The notes: generated by a model not told the origin, from the letters alone. Positions 16,181-24,357 are shown, counted from the first letter of the stretch. The stretch is 45,646 nt of DNA from Eubacteriales bacterium (GCA_030536555.1 JAUNPU010000025.1:1-45646); one strand, 5' to 3'. Translations and numbers: made by a program.

Positions 16181-16513
16181 TCACAATCGTGACTCCAATA
16201 ACTCTACCATCTTTTTGATAGCATTGCGCTCTGACATTGACAGGTTCTCTTTTTCATTCTTTGCATATACCGTTATCAAGTATACTGTTCCCTTCTCCTT
16301 AAAATCCACATAACACACTCTGCTGCTTCCGCTTTTACCAGTATGTTCAAACGCAAATCTCATTTTTCTCAGTCTTCCTGTTCCCGGAATCACTGCACCT
16401 GCCTTAGGATTTTTCAGTATCTCCAGTTCAAGACGACGCAAATCCTCATCTGTCAATCCTATTCGCTCCCAGTTTCTGACAAACTCCTGTGTCTGGATAA
16501 ATGTTCTTGTCAT
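16181..16513 (-). CDS. higB: HigB/RelE-type toxin
   Basis: The protein of about 110 residues fits the RelE/HigB mRNA-interferase fold: TFIQTQEFVRNWERIGLTDEDLRRLE, then NPKAGAVIPGTGRLRKMRFA, then KSGSSRVCYVDFKEKGTVYLITVYAKNEKENLS and a final helix. The order GxGxxRKxR...GxxxxxRVxY is diagnostic of the HigB-2-like group, whose members cut mRNA on the ribosome. ATG 16513 is preferred, with AAGGG 7 nt upstream; TTG 16519 also opens the frame. It is transcribed with the downstream antitoxin from a TTGACA promoter. Position at the edge of an AT-rich island suggests arrival or maintenance with that island. Confidence 0.85.
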   Translation of the reverse strand: MTRTFIQTQEFVRNWERIGLTDEDLRRLELEILKNPKAGAVIPGTGRLRKMRFAFEHTGKSGSSRVCYVDFKEKGTVYLITVYAKNEKENLSMSERNAIKKMVELLESRL

Positions 16514-16536
16514 TCGCAAACCCTTTCACTAGTTAT

Positions 16537-16565
16537 AGTTTACCCTATTAAATAGGGTGTGTCAA
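16537..16565 (-). promoter_or_regulatory. HigBA promoter with built-in operator palindrome
   Basis: TTGACA (16560-16565) lies 17 nt from TAAACT (16537-16542) on the minus strand. The spacer holds a perfect inverted repeat, ACCCTATT and AATAGGGT (16542-16549 and 16551-16558) around one base. This is the expected operator for autorepression by the antitoxin. Confidence 0.8.
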
Positions 16566-16813
16566 TCGTTCCCTGTCCTGAAATTCAGCGACCGATCCGG
16601 TCTTCACAGTGCTTTTGCACCACAGACTGTCAAAATGACAGTAAATACACTCTGCAGAACTGACTCCGCAGGAAATATTTTTGTAATATATAAACTATAA
16701 CACATCACACTATAAAAGAAAAGAAACAATTCAATTTGCATGGGAATTTGACAGTTGAGAATAGAAAAAACACCTTGTAGACCACACAAAGCCTGCGCTT
16801 ATCAAACTTTTTA
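16566..16813. other. AT-rich gene-free stretch between the toxin gene and the HAD terminator
   Basis: I find no supported gene here. Short frames lack ribosome sites and family features. The sequence is AT-rich like the island that follows, and may be the insertion junction; no direct repeat or integrase remnant is visible. Confidence 0.4.
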
Positions 16814-16871
16814 TATTAAAAGAAGCTGTTGCTCCGGTAAATACCCCACTTTGCAACAGCCTCTTTTAATA
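16814..16871 (-). terminator. Long stem-loop ending the glycerophosphodiester operon
   Basis: Two 19-nt arms (16814-16832 and 16853-16871) pair with one mismatch around a 20-nt loop, immediately after the HAD stop codon. The minus-strand arm ends CTTCTTTTAATATAAAAA, acceptable for an intrinsic terminator. GGCTGTTGCAAAG in one arm also resembles the ends of IS6-type elements, so a remnant of a small mobile hairpin is possible. Confidence 0.6.
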
Positions 16872-17678
16872 TTAATTCTGATTTTGACGCATTATCTGTC
16901 CCATTTCTCCAAGTGATTCAAAAACCGCACTCGGAATAATTTCGGATTCTTCCAAATCTTCCATTTTTGTTTCTCCAGTAAGAACTAAAAATCCAAGCCC
17001 ACCATTGTTAACACCAGATGCAATGTCTGTATATAGACGGTCCCCGACAAAAGCCATTTTTTCAACTGAAATACCGGTTTTTTCATGAATCATCTGGGCT
17101 GTATCGCTATATGGTTTCCCAAATATTTTAGGCTTTTTCCCTGTTGAAAGTTCAATTGCTGCGCAAATAGCGCCACAATCAGGAATAAAACCTCCAGTCA
17201 CAGGACAATTAATATCTGGGTGAGTTGCATAAAATGAAGCCCCATGTCGTATCAAATCACATCCGATTTTCAGTTTTTCATAAGTTATCGTTGTATCGAA
17301 AGCTACCATTACAATATCGGCATCTTCTGATAAGCAAATTCCATTTTGTTGAAATTGTTGCTCCAGTTCTGGAGTTCCTATCAAATAGACTTGCTTATCA
17401 GCCTCATAACTCTTCAGATATGCCAGTGTCACATCTGCAGCGGTCATGAACTGTTCTCTTGTAATATAACACCCCATCCCTTCTAATTTTTTTATATAAT
17501 CTTCTGGATTTTTTGACGTATTATTTGTGAAAAATATAAATCTTTTGCCTCTTTCTCTCAATACTTCAATAAAATCAATGGCTCCGTCAATAATTGTATT
17601 ACTACAATAAAACGTGCCGTCCATATCGATGACGAACAGTTCTGCAGACTCCAATAATTCTTTTCTGCCTAATACCAT
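16872..17678 (-). CDS. HAD-IIA family phosphatase (NagD/glycerol-phosphate phosphatase-like)
   Basis: This is a 268-residue HAD hydrolase of subclass IIA with a C2 cap. FVIDMDGTFYCSNT holds the nucleophile D18 and acid D20, FFTNNTSKNPEDY is motif II, KPKIFGKPYSDTAQM carries the motif III lysine, and FVGDRLYTDIASGVNNGG is motif IV. Family members dephosphorylate small sugar or glycerol phosphates, including glycerol 3-phosphate. As the last gene of an operon encoding a Ugp-like importer and a glycerophosphodiesterase, glycerol 3-phosphate is the most natural substrate by inference. A ribosome site (GGGAG) lies 7 nt before ATG 17678. The gene is AT-rich like its operon. Confidence 0.85.
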   Translation of the reverse strand: MVLGRKELLESAELFVIDMDGTFYCSNTIIDGAIDFIEVLRERGKRFIFFTNNTSKNPEDYIKKLEGMGCYITREQFMTAADVTLAYLKSYEADKQVYLIGTPELEQQFQQNGICLSEDADIVMVAFDTTITYEKLKIGCDLIRHGASFYATHPDINCPVTGGFIPDCGAICAAIELSTGKKPKIFGKPYSDTAQMIHEKTGISVEKMAFVGDRLYTDIASGVNNGGLGFLVLTGETKMEDLEESEIIPSAVFESLGEMGQIMRQNQN

Positions 17679-17721
17679 AACTCTTCTCCCTGTACCAGTA
17701 ATTCTTAATTACATTTTCGGA

Positions 17722-19044
17722 TTAAGAATCACTCAGAATTTCATTTATTTCAGCTTCCATTTCTTTTAAAGAGTCCTCAACATCCAGATCCTCTTCTATA
17801 ATCTCTTCTACATAATTCTTTAAAATTGCAGTAATCTGGCTCCAATCTGAACGCTGGATGCCCGGATCAATCAAATCCAAATTATCAAAAATCACCTGGA
17901 ATGCCGGTTTGCTCTCCAAGAATTCCTTTCCTTCTTCGGTATCCTGAACAGATTTTCTTGTAGGAAGATATCCGGATTCAGATGCCCAAATCATGTTGAC
18001 ATCTTTGCCCATCAAATAAGATAAAAATTCCCAGGATGCATCCTTTACTTCCTGACTATTCTTAGCTGGAATAAATAAAACATTTCCGCCTAATTCCTGA
18101 ATTTTGGTATCACCAGACGGAAGCCAGGTCATGCCAACTTCAAATGGACATGTTTCTACCATCGTATTATAAAGAGAACTCGTGTAAATAACGGACAAGG
18201 TTTCTCCGTTCAAAAACTTCTGGCGCATTTCAGATGCTGCATCTTCTCCAACTGCAAGATAGGTATAACCTGCATCACACCAGTCTTTCATAGTATTTAC
18301 AACCTGTATTCCTTTTTCCGAAGCAAAATCCGTTGTGTTTTCGTCGGTTACCATTTTGACACCGTTATTAATGAAAAACGGTTCATAATACCAAGTATTC
18401 CATCCTGGGATTGCCATTCCATAACGCTCACCTGGTACGGAGGCTTTCTCTAAAAATGCAGGCATATCATCCCACTTCTCAGGAATTTCCACTCCTAATT
18501 CACTAGCCATATCTTTATTATAGAACACAACTTCGGTAGAAACCAGGAACGGTAAAGCAACCTGAGTATCGCCATACTTTGCTGCTTTTACAAGTCCTTC
18601 ACCGAAATCATCAATTTCAAATCCATCTCTTTCAATATAAGGTCCTAAATCTTCGCACAAATTACTTGAACCATATCCAGCTACATATGGAATGTTTGCC
18701 ATTGCTACTCCCGGAAGACCTGTTCCTGCCGCATTTGACGCAACAATTGCTTCATTTAATGCGGCATATGCCCCTACATAAACTGGCTTTACAGAAATAT
18801 CTGTGTGAGTTTTATTAAATTCATCTACTACTTTATTTAAAGTTGCTTCATATTGATTTTCAAGCGCATGCCAGAATTCGATTTCAATTACTCCACCAGG
18901 AGTTTCTGTACTCGCTTTTTCGCTTTCCGTATTTACTTCAGTTGTATCCACTTTACTTGTTTCGGTGGTAGTTTTCTGTCCAGAACACGCCCCCAACATT
19001 GCCGCTGTTAACATTACGATCCCTGTTAAATATCTTTTTTTCAT
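17722..19044 (-). CDS. ugpB: ABC solute-binding lipoprotein, UgpB-like
   Basis: This 440-residue extracellular family 1 solute-binding protein has a lipoprotein signal (hydrophobic stretch then LGAC, cleavage before the Cys near residue 20) and a Thr/Glu-rich tether. IEIEFWHALENQYEATLNKVVDEFNKTHTDISVKPVY, and later NNGVKMVTDENTTDFASEKGIQVVNTMKDW, closely fit UgpB-type proteins that bind glycerol 3-phosphate or glycerophosphodiesters. AGGAGG lies 7 nt before the ATG. The matching permeases and a diesterase are in the same operon. The ATPase is absent, so a shared UgpC/MsmK-type ATPase encoded elsewhere is expected. Binding of another sugar cannot be excluded by sequence alone. Confidence 0.85.
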   Translation of the reverse strand: MKKRYLTGIVMLTAAMLGACSGQKTTTETSKVDTTEVNTESEKASTETPGGVIEIEFWHALENQYEATLNKVVDEFNKTHTDISVKPVYVGAYAALNEAIVASNAAGTGLPGVAMANIPYVAGYGSSNLCEDLGPYIERDGFEIDDFGEGLVKAAKYGDTQVALPFLVSTEVVFYNKDMASELGVEIPEKWDDMPAFLEKASVPGERYGMAIPGWNTWYYEPFFINNGVKMVTDENTTDFASEKGIQVVNTMKDWCDAGYTYLAVGEDAASEMRQKFLNGETLSVIYTSSLYNTMVETCPFEVGMTWLPSGDTKIQELGGNVLFIPAKNSQEVKDASWEFLSYLMGKDVNMIWASESGYLPTRKSVQDTEEGKEFLESKPAFQVIFDNLDLIDPGIQRSDWSQITAILKNYVEEIIEEDLDVEDSLKEMEAEINEILSDS

Positions 19045-19061
19045 ATCATATCCTCCTAGTA

Positions 19062-19949
19062 TTATTTTGCTAATGAAAGTAAGTAAACTCCTAATTCATA
19101 TGCGTATTTCATCATAGCGTCTATCATAGGATCTGGAAGTCGATCAGTCATTTTATGTGTTTCAAAAGCAAATGCTCCTTGATAATTGATTTTTTTTAAG
19201 GTTTTCATGATTGATTCCCAATCTGTATTCCCGAGATATGGGAGCAAATGATCATCAATGACTCCATAATTATCTTGCACATGCGTAGCAATCAGGCGGT
19301 CTCCAATCATCTCCAAACACTCTGGCTGATTCCAGTTCATCAGGTTTGCATGACCAAAATCCCATATAATTCCTACATTTTCATACTGTTCATGCAATGA
19401 ATCCACAAGATCAATCAAATCTTCCGGATGTGACAGATAGCGAGGAACACGTACTCGCTTTTCCAAATTATTTTCATCAAACAGATTTTCAATTGCAATA
19501 TTAACCCCATACTTAGCTGCCAATTCCAAATGTGGTTTGAAATATTCCATATTTTTTTCTTTATTCGTTTTGTAATTCGGACAATATGGAATAGATCCTC
19601 CATGAATTACTACCGTTTTTGCTCCAAGTTCTGCAGAAGCGATGATTGAACGGCGTACCATCTCCTCTTCCTCTTCACGATATGGGTATCCAGAATCAAT
19701 TACATTATAGAACGGAGCATGGGTTTGACTAACGGTCATTCCTAATTCGTTAATCAATTCACCGCACTGGTTTGTCCACTCCTTCCAGTTATCAAAATAC
19801 AGTTCGGTCCGATGTCTTCTCGTCCATGCAAAATTGAGATCCAAATCCTCAAAACCAGCTTTAGAGATACGCCTAATGCTATCCATCATAGGAGCTACAC
19901 TTCCATCTGGTCTTGGCCCATAAAATAGGGTAGTAGTTGATAGCTTCAT
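19062..19949 (-). CDS. Xylose-isomerase-like TIM-barrel protein (sugar phosphate isomerase/epimerase family)
   Basis: The 295-residue protein belongs to the AP-endonuclease-2/xylose-isomerase-like TIM-barrel group. Metal-binding strand ends are visible: TVVIHGGS, VNIAIENLFDEN, GIIWDFGHANLMNW, IATHVQDN and GAFAFETHKM. Members isomerise, epimerise or cleave polyols and sugar phosphates. The start at 19949 follows AAAGGAG by 11 nt, and the upstream codons are not family-like. Placed between the diesterase and the binding protein, it may process a particular alcohol or inositol/sugar headgroup released by the diesterase. That is inference; the true substrate is unknown. Confidence 0.8.
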   Translation of the reverse strand: MKLSTTTLFYGPRPDGSVAPMMDSIRRISKAGFEDLDLNFAWTRRHRTELYFDNWKEWTNQCGELINELGMTVSQTHAPFYNVIDSGYPYREEEEEMVRRSIIASAELGAKTVVIHGGSIPYCPNYKTNKEKNMEYFKPHLELAAKYGVNIAIENLFDENNLEKRVRVPRYLSHPEDLIDLVDSLHEQYENVGIIWDFGHANLMNWNQPECLEMIGDRLIATHVQDNYGVIDDHLLPYLGNTDWESIMKTLKKINYQGAFAFETHKMTDRLPDPMIDAMMKYAYELGVYLLSLAK

Positions 19950-20055
19950 AATATTTCTTTCTCCTTTCATAAAATGCTTTATACGATGCATCTTTTCAAT
20001 ATGGACAGCCTTCTGCTCCCCTCCTTTCAGCGTCCTTACATTTCAACGGCAATCC

Positions 20056-20787
20056 TTATTTGTTTTTAGAATCCAGCCATGCTTTTACAATCGAGGGATA
20101 GTTAGTAATTGCACCATCGCAGCCCCATTCATAAATATGCTCCAGCTCATCCATAGCATTAATGGTCCAAACGTTTACGGCAATTCCCTGTTTCTTACAG
20201 TTGTCAACCGTTTTCTGGTTTAACCCTTTAATTCCCGGATGATAAAATTGAAAGCCATATTCATGACAATAAAATCCTGCATTCCCCAATCCCCGATGTT
20301 CTAAAAGAGCAGCAACTGGAATCTGTGGTTCAAGGCTCTGCATTTTCACAAGAGACAGGTGATTAAAAGAGGAAAAAAGCACCCGTTTCTCAAGGCCATA
20401 TTTTCGAACCAGATTTAATGTCTTCTCCTCTATTTCTTCGTAATAGAAGACACCAGTTTTAAGCTCTATATTTGTTGTAAGATTAGTATTCTTTACCCAG
20501 CGACAATACTCCTCAAACGTTGGAATTGGTTGAAAACCATATTTTCCCCCCCAGGTATATGCTACATTAACTTCTTTTAATTCTTCATATGTGTAATCCC
20601 GCACAAAACCAGTTTTATCTGATACTCGATCCAAACTCTCATCATGAACAACGACTACGATGCCATCTTTTGTTAATTGCACATCAAGTTCAATTCCATC
20701 ACAACCTGTTTTCTCTGCTTCGCGAAATGCCAGCATAGTGTTTTCTGGGTACATTCCACTGTACCCTCTATGAGCATATATTTTCAT
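20056..20787 (-). CDS. ugpQ: Cytoplasmic glycerophosphodiester phosphodiesterase, UgpQ-like
   Basis: The enzyme hydrolyses glycerophosphodiesters to glycerol 3-phosphate and an alcohol. The 243-residue protein has the GDPD TIM-barrel catalytic set: HRGYSGMYPENT (H6, R7, E15), GIELDVQLTKDG (E33, D35) and VVVVHDESLDR (H48). No signal peptide is present, so it acts inside the cell on imported substrate, as UgpQ does. GAGG-type purine runs precede the ATG. It follows the ugpE-like permease by 22 nt. Together with the HAD phosphatase it could take imported diesters to glycerol plus phosphate. Confidence 0.92.
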   Translation of the reverse strand: MKIYAHRGYSGMYPENTMLAFREAEKTGCDGIELDVQLTKDGIVVVVHDESLDRVSDKTGFVRDYTYEELKEVNVAYTWGGKYGFQPIPTFEEYCRWVKNTNLTTNIELKTGVFYYEEIEEKTLNLVRKYGLEKRVLFSSFNHLSLVKMQSLEPQIPVAALLEHRGLGNAGFYCHEYGFQFYHPGIKGLNQKTVDNCKKQGIAVNVWTINAMDELEHIYEWGCDGAITNYPSIVKAWLDSKNK

Positions 20788-20809
20788 TACCCTTCCTCTT
20801 CCTCTCTCT

Positions 20810-21688
20810 TTATTTCATTGCCGCTTTTGAATAGCCAGTTAGCATATATTTTTGGAATATAAAGAACAGAATTACAACCGGAAGGATTGCCAATACAGCT
20901 CCTGCCATAACCTCATGATTGTTCATAGTTTCCATTCCTGCGAAAGTATTCTTCAGTTGTGCTAAACCTATCGTCAATACCCGGCGATTTTCGCCCATGG
21001 CAATGATTTTTGGCCAAAAATAACTGTTCCATCCGTTGGTAAATGTTACCAATGTAACAGTAAACATCGTTGATTTGCACATAGGTGCCAAGATTCTGGT
21101 AATAATTCCTATTCTTCCAAGACCATCCATTCTGGCTGCTTCGATATAACTGTCATCAATTGCCATGAATGTTTGTCGAAGCATAAATATATAATACGGA
21201 GACACTGCTTCAGGAAGAATCAAACCTAAAAATGTATCTTTCAGCCCCCAGTTTGCACACATCATGTAAATGGGAATAAATGTAACTTGGATTGGTATCA
21301 TCAATGCTCCAAGTACAATTAGAAACACAGTCTCTTTTCCCTTGAACTTTCCTTTTGAAAATCCATATGCAGCAAAGATACCTGTCACCATTTGTGAAAT
21401 CAAAATTCCGGCTGTCATTATAATTGTATTGAAATAATATTTTCCAAAATTCATTCTGTTAAATACATTTAAGTAGTTCTCAAAATGAAATTCTTTTGGC
21501 CAGAGCGTAGGTAAAGAAAGTAAAATCTCCTCCTGCGACTTCAAAGATGAAATCACCATCCAATACATCGGAAACAGCATAATCAAAGTCACAATCACAG
21601 CTAAAATCGTCTGAAATATATTAAAAACTCTTTTTTTGCGCTTTGCTGCTTTTTGGAGTTCCAAACTTTTATTTTCTAATGCTGCCAT
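20810..21688 (-). CDS. ugpE: ABC permease, UgpE/MalG type
   Basis: This 292-residue inner-membrane permease has six predicted helices. The EAA loop (EAARMDGLGRIGIITRILAPMCKS), near residue 190, contacts the ATPase. It pairs with the permease gene just upstream to form the channel of the glycerol-phosphate/diester importer. GGGAGG lies 8 nt before the ATG. The assignment to UgpE rather than another carbohydrate permease rests on the ugpQ and ugpB-like neighbours. Confidence 0.88.
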   Translation of the reverse strand: MAALENKSLELQKAAKRKKRVFNIFQTILAVIVTLIMLFPMYWMVISSLKSQEEILLSLPTLWPKEFHFENYLNVFNRMNFGKYYFNTIIMTAGILISQMVTGIFAAYGFSKGKFKGKETVFLIVLGALMIPIQVTFIPIYMMCANWGLKDTFLGLILPEAVSPYYIFMLRQTFMAIDDSYIEAARMDGLGRIGIITRILAPMCKSTMFTVTLVTFTNGWNSYFWPKIIAMGENRRVLTIGLAQLKNTFAGMETMNNHEVMAGAVLAILPVVILFFIFQKYMLTGYSKAAMK

Positions 21689-21703
21689 TTGATTTTCCTC
21701 CCT

Positions 21704-22633
21704 TTATGAATCGTAGGTAACGTTTCCGCTGGAAATCTTCATGGTCAATGCCGTCACAATTAACAATAATATAAAGAAAAATATTGCAATTACTGATGCG
21801 CGGTCCATACGGAAATCAACCATTGCATATTGATATATTTTATATACGAATACTTCTGTGGAACGATACGGACCCCCCTTTGTCAGGATATCCACAGACT
21901 GAAATACCTTCATGGATGAAATAAAGGTGGTCACGAATAAGAACAACGTGGTTGGGGATAACATTGGAAGTGTAATTTTGAAAAAAATCTGCACTTTATT
22001 TGCACCGTCCAATGCTGCTGCCTCGTAATAATCTTGCGATATTCCAAGCATAGCTGATAAATATACCATCATTCCATAACCGACTGCACGCCAGCCAGTC
22101 AGTAAAAGTACAGAAAGCAACGCTGTATCACGATCACCCAACCAATCTACAGGACCAACTCCAAACAGTGACAAAATATAGTTTAAAATGCCAGAGTCTG
22201 TGTTGAGAATCCAAAGATAAATTACTGCCGCTGAAGACATAGCTACGTATTTGGGCACAAATACAATTGCACGCATTGTGGAAAATCCTTTTGTCATTCT
22301 GTTAAAAATCAGGGCAAAAATCATACCACCAATAATTGTGATAGACAGTTCTCCTAATGAATATAAAAACGTTACCTTTAGGGAATTTAAAAGGTGTTTT
22401 GTTCCAGAACCATTAAATAACCATATCCAGTTCTTGAAACCTACATACTCATATGTATCGTTTAATAAATTCCAGTTGGTGAAGCTTATGCGAAATAACT
22501 CCATAATTGGATAATAAGTAAATATCCCAAGAAAAACCAATGCCGGAAGCGTACATGCAAAATCTTTCAGTCCAGATATCATCCGTGGATTAAGCCTCTT
22601 ATTCTCATCTGCATTTTTATTAAATTCTTTCAT
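21704..22633 (-). CDS. ugpA: ABC permease, UgpA/MalF type
   Basis: This permease of about 309 residues has six membrane helices beginning near residue 28 (LPALVFLGIFTYYPIMELFRISFTNW). The EAA loop (YEAAALDGANKVQIFFKITLPMLSPT) lies near residue 200. ATG 22633 is preferred because GAGG is 9 nt upstream; ATG 22639 would leave only 3 nt. It forms the heterodimeric channel with the following gene. Both are AT-rich and lie inside the island. Confidence 0.88.
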   Translation of the reverse strand: MKEFNKNADENKRLNPRMISGLKDFACTLPALVFLGIFTYYPIMELFRISFTNWNLLNDTYEYVGFKNWIWLFNGSGTKHLLNSLKVTFLYSLGELSITIIGGMIFALIFNRMTKGFSTMRAIVFVPKYVAMSSAAVIYLWILNTDSGILNYILSLFGVGPVDWLGDRDTALLSVLLLTGWRAVGYGMMVYLSAMLGISQDYYEAAALDGANKVQIFFKITLPMLSPTTLFLFVTTFISSMKVFQSVDILTKGGPYRSTEVFVYKIYQYAMVDFRMDRASVIAIFFFILLLIVTALTMKISSGNVTYDS

Positions 22634-22668
22634 AGTCATAGTCCTCTTTATTCATAGAATTCACATGA

Positions 22669-23304
22669 TTATTTTAAGCACAAGTAACGCGAAAACACAA
22701 AATGAAACAGGTAAGAAGAAACAAATACTGCAAGACCTACACAAAATACCGCAGTGCAAGGTCGCGTCCATGCCAGTACTGTAAAGCCTGCATAAATCAG
22801 CAGGATCATGAAAGATACCGGCAAATTCCCAACAGCCATAATAAAAGAATCGACTAAGGTTTTTTTGACAGGTATTTGAAAAAACGACAAGAGTGGAAAT
22901 ATATATAATACCGTCAAAAGCCAAAGCAAACTAACACAAGCTAATACAATAAATATGAGCATTTGTAATATCCATGGAAGTTGTATCTGGAAACACAAAC
23001 GTATGTCATATAGTAAAAACGTTCCTACAATTATCTGCATTAACCACAATACAGTTGCCGATCGAAAGTTTTGTTTGAAAGCTTTAAAAAAACTTTTCCA
23101 AACATATCCTTCCTCATTTCGAACCTGATGCAGAGTAAATTGAAACACAGCTACAGTCGCAGCTCCCATGGTTATAATTGGAAGTGAACATACCAGCCAT
23201 AGAATGCTTATAAACAATACATTCATTACTTTTTCCATAAACATCCAGAATCTGTTTTCTGGATCAAACATTCCGTTTACACAGTCCGACAATCTTCCAC
23301 CCAT
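22669..23304 (-). CDS. DUF624 (YesL-like) membrane protein
   Basis: This 211-residue protein has about five hydrophobic helices. Near the N-terminus it has the DUF624 pattern: VMNVLFISILWLVCSLPIITMGAATVAVFQFTLHQVRNEEGYVWKSFFKAFKQNF. DUF624 proteins recur next to carbohydrate ABC transporters of Firmicutes and are thought to assist or regulate them; no biochemical role is established. GGAGG lies 10 nt before the ATG. It sits between the MgtC gene and the permeases in one transcription unit. Confidence 0.82.
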   Translation of the reverse strand: MGGRLSDCVNGMFDPENRFWMFMEKVMNVLFISILWLVCSLPIITMGAATVAVFQFTLHQVRNEEGYVWKSFFKAFKQNFRSATVLWLMQIIVGTFLLYDIRLCFQIQLPWILQMLIFIVLACVSLLWLLTVLYIFPLLSFFQIPVKKTLVDSFIMAVGNLPVSFMILLIYAGFTVLAWTRPCTAVFCVGLAVFVSSYLFHFVFSRYLCLK

Positions 23305-23378
23305 ATGCGAAGTACCTCCTTTTTCTCTCCGTGTTGGAAAACTGCTATTACATTTTAATAGAATCCATTAACGAGGCA

Positions 23379-24089
23379 CTATAGTTCCTCAACATACCGA
23401 ACACATTCCAAATCTCGAATATTATTTAATAGTTGAGGGCGCTCCATACGTTTTTTCATCTCAATATTTACAATTGCATTTGGACCTTCTCCCTTTAATT
23501 TGCTCTTAGACATTTCTAAAGTGCCTACCTTTACTCCCCATTCATGCATTTCCTGCAAGAATGCACTAATACTTTTATTGGTATCAAATTCAATGTATAG
23601 GTCAAACACTCTTGCATAACGCTGGAGTTGAATATCGATTTTTGATAAAACCTGCAATGTAAGCAAAATCATACAAAGAGTAATTATTGCCCCTTCGATG
23701 AAACCAATTCCAATAGCAAGTCCAATACAGGCACATGCCCACAATCCCGCAGCAGTAGTTAATCCACGTACCTGATTCTTACCTGTCACCATAATGGTTC
23801 CAACTCCCAAAAAACCAACCCCACTGATAACCTGTGCCCCCATCCGTGCCAAATCAGTTTTCGCATCAAAGGTAAGTGTAATATACTGACTTGTCATCAT
23901 CACCAAAGCTGATCCCAGACAAACCATAACATGCGTTTTAATTCCAGCACCACGACGTTTTAGTCCACGGTCAATTCCAATCAACATTCCCACTAACAGG
24001 GAAAAAAACATCCGAATCAAAATTGCCGCCGTCCCCCAACCGGCTGCCAGGTCTATCAGCGAGTCCCATGCCTTTCCGATTGTATTCAC
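23379..24089 (-). CDS. MgtC/SapB family membrane protein
   Basis: This protein of about 236 residues has the MgtC core: ILIRMFFSLLVGMLIGIDRGLKRRGAGIKTHVMVCLGSALVMMTSQY, then RMGAQVISGVGFLGVGTIM and RGLTTAAGLWACACIGLAIGIGF. A soluble ACT-like C-terminal domain follows (about residues 150-236). The GTG at 24089 has GGAGG with an 8-nt spacer; the ATG at 24104 lacks a good site. In Salmonella MgtC limits phosphate uptake and tunes PhoR signalling and ATP synthase. Being first in an operon that imports organic phosphate, it may guard against phosphate overload. That link is inference. Confidence 0.87.
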   Translation of the reverse strand: MNTIGKAWDSLIDLAAGWGTAAILIRMFFSLLVGMLIGIDRGLKRRGAGIKTHVMVCLGSALVMMTSQYITLTFDAKTDLARMGAQVISGVGFLGVGTIMVTGKNQVRGLTTAAGLWACACIGLAIGIGFIEGAIITLCMILLTLQVLSKIDIQLQRYARVFDLYIEFDTNKSISAFLQEMHEWGVKVGTLEMSKSKLKGEGPNAIVNIEMKKRMERPQLLNNIRDLECVRYVEEL

Positions 24090-24134
24090 TGCCCTCTCCT
24101 CCATTCTTCATCATTACATTGATTTACCAGATAT

Positions 24135-24256
24135 TTCAACAATATTTTGCACTTTTTCAATTGTGTTTAACATCATTGTTGAAAATTGTTGAATTTTTGT
24201 TAAAGATAGCTTCTTTCTATATTTCCTAGTATAGCAAACATAGTTCAATTTTGCAA
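24135..24256 (-). promoter_or_regulatory. Promoter and ATTGTTGAA operators of the glycerophosphodiester operon
   Basis: TTGCAA (24251-24256) lies 17 nt from TATACT (24228-24233) on the minus strand, an excellent promoter about 140 nt before the MgtC start. Downstream are two ATTGTTGAA repeats exactly 10 bp apart (24175-24183, 24185-24193) and an inverted copy TTCAACAAT (24135-24143). They are placed to act as operators of the adjacent LacI-type regulator, or as an RNA hairpin in the leader. Confidence 0.7.
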
Positions 24257-24324
24257 TATAGAACAACTATTCAGATAAATAATCGTTATTATTGTATATT
24301 TTGCATATATTTTTATCATGTTAT

Positions 24325-24357
24325 ATCGTTGAATTTTTTGCTAAACTATGTTAAACT
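24325..24357 (+). promoter_or_regulatory. Promoter of the LacI-family regulator gene
   Basis: TTGAAT (24329-24334) lies 17 nt from TAAACT (24352-24357). ATCGTTGAA (24325-24333), one base from the operon's repeated word, overlaps the -35 box, suggesting autoregulation. The rest of 24234-24476 holds AT-rich sequence with no gene. Confidence 0.6.

Noticed and set aside
17190..17215. GGACAATTAA near 17203 and GGACAATATGG near 19579 as further array sites
   Set aside because: They lack the leading TT and an inverted partner at 30 bp, and lie inside coding sequence, so chance matches are likely.
24135..24193. Riboswitch in the MgtC leader
   Set aside because: The leader shows repeats and one 9-bp stem but no match I can recognise to a known aptamer such as the M-box.
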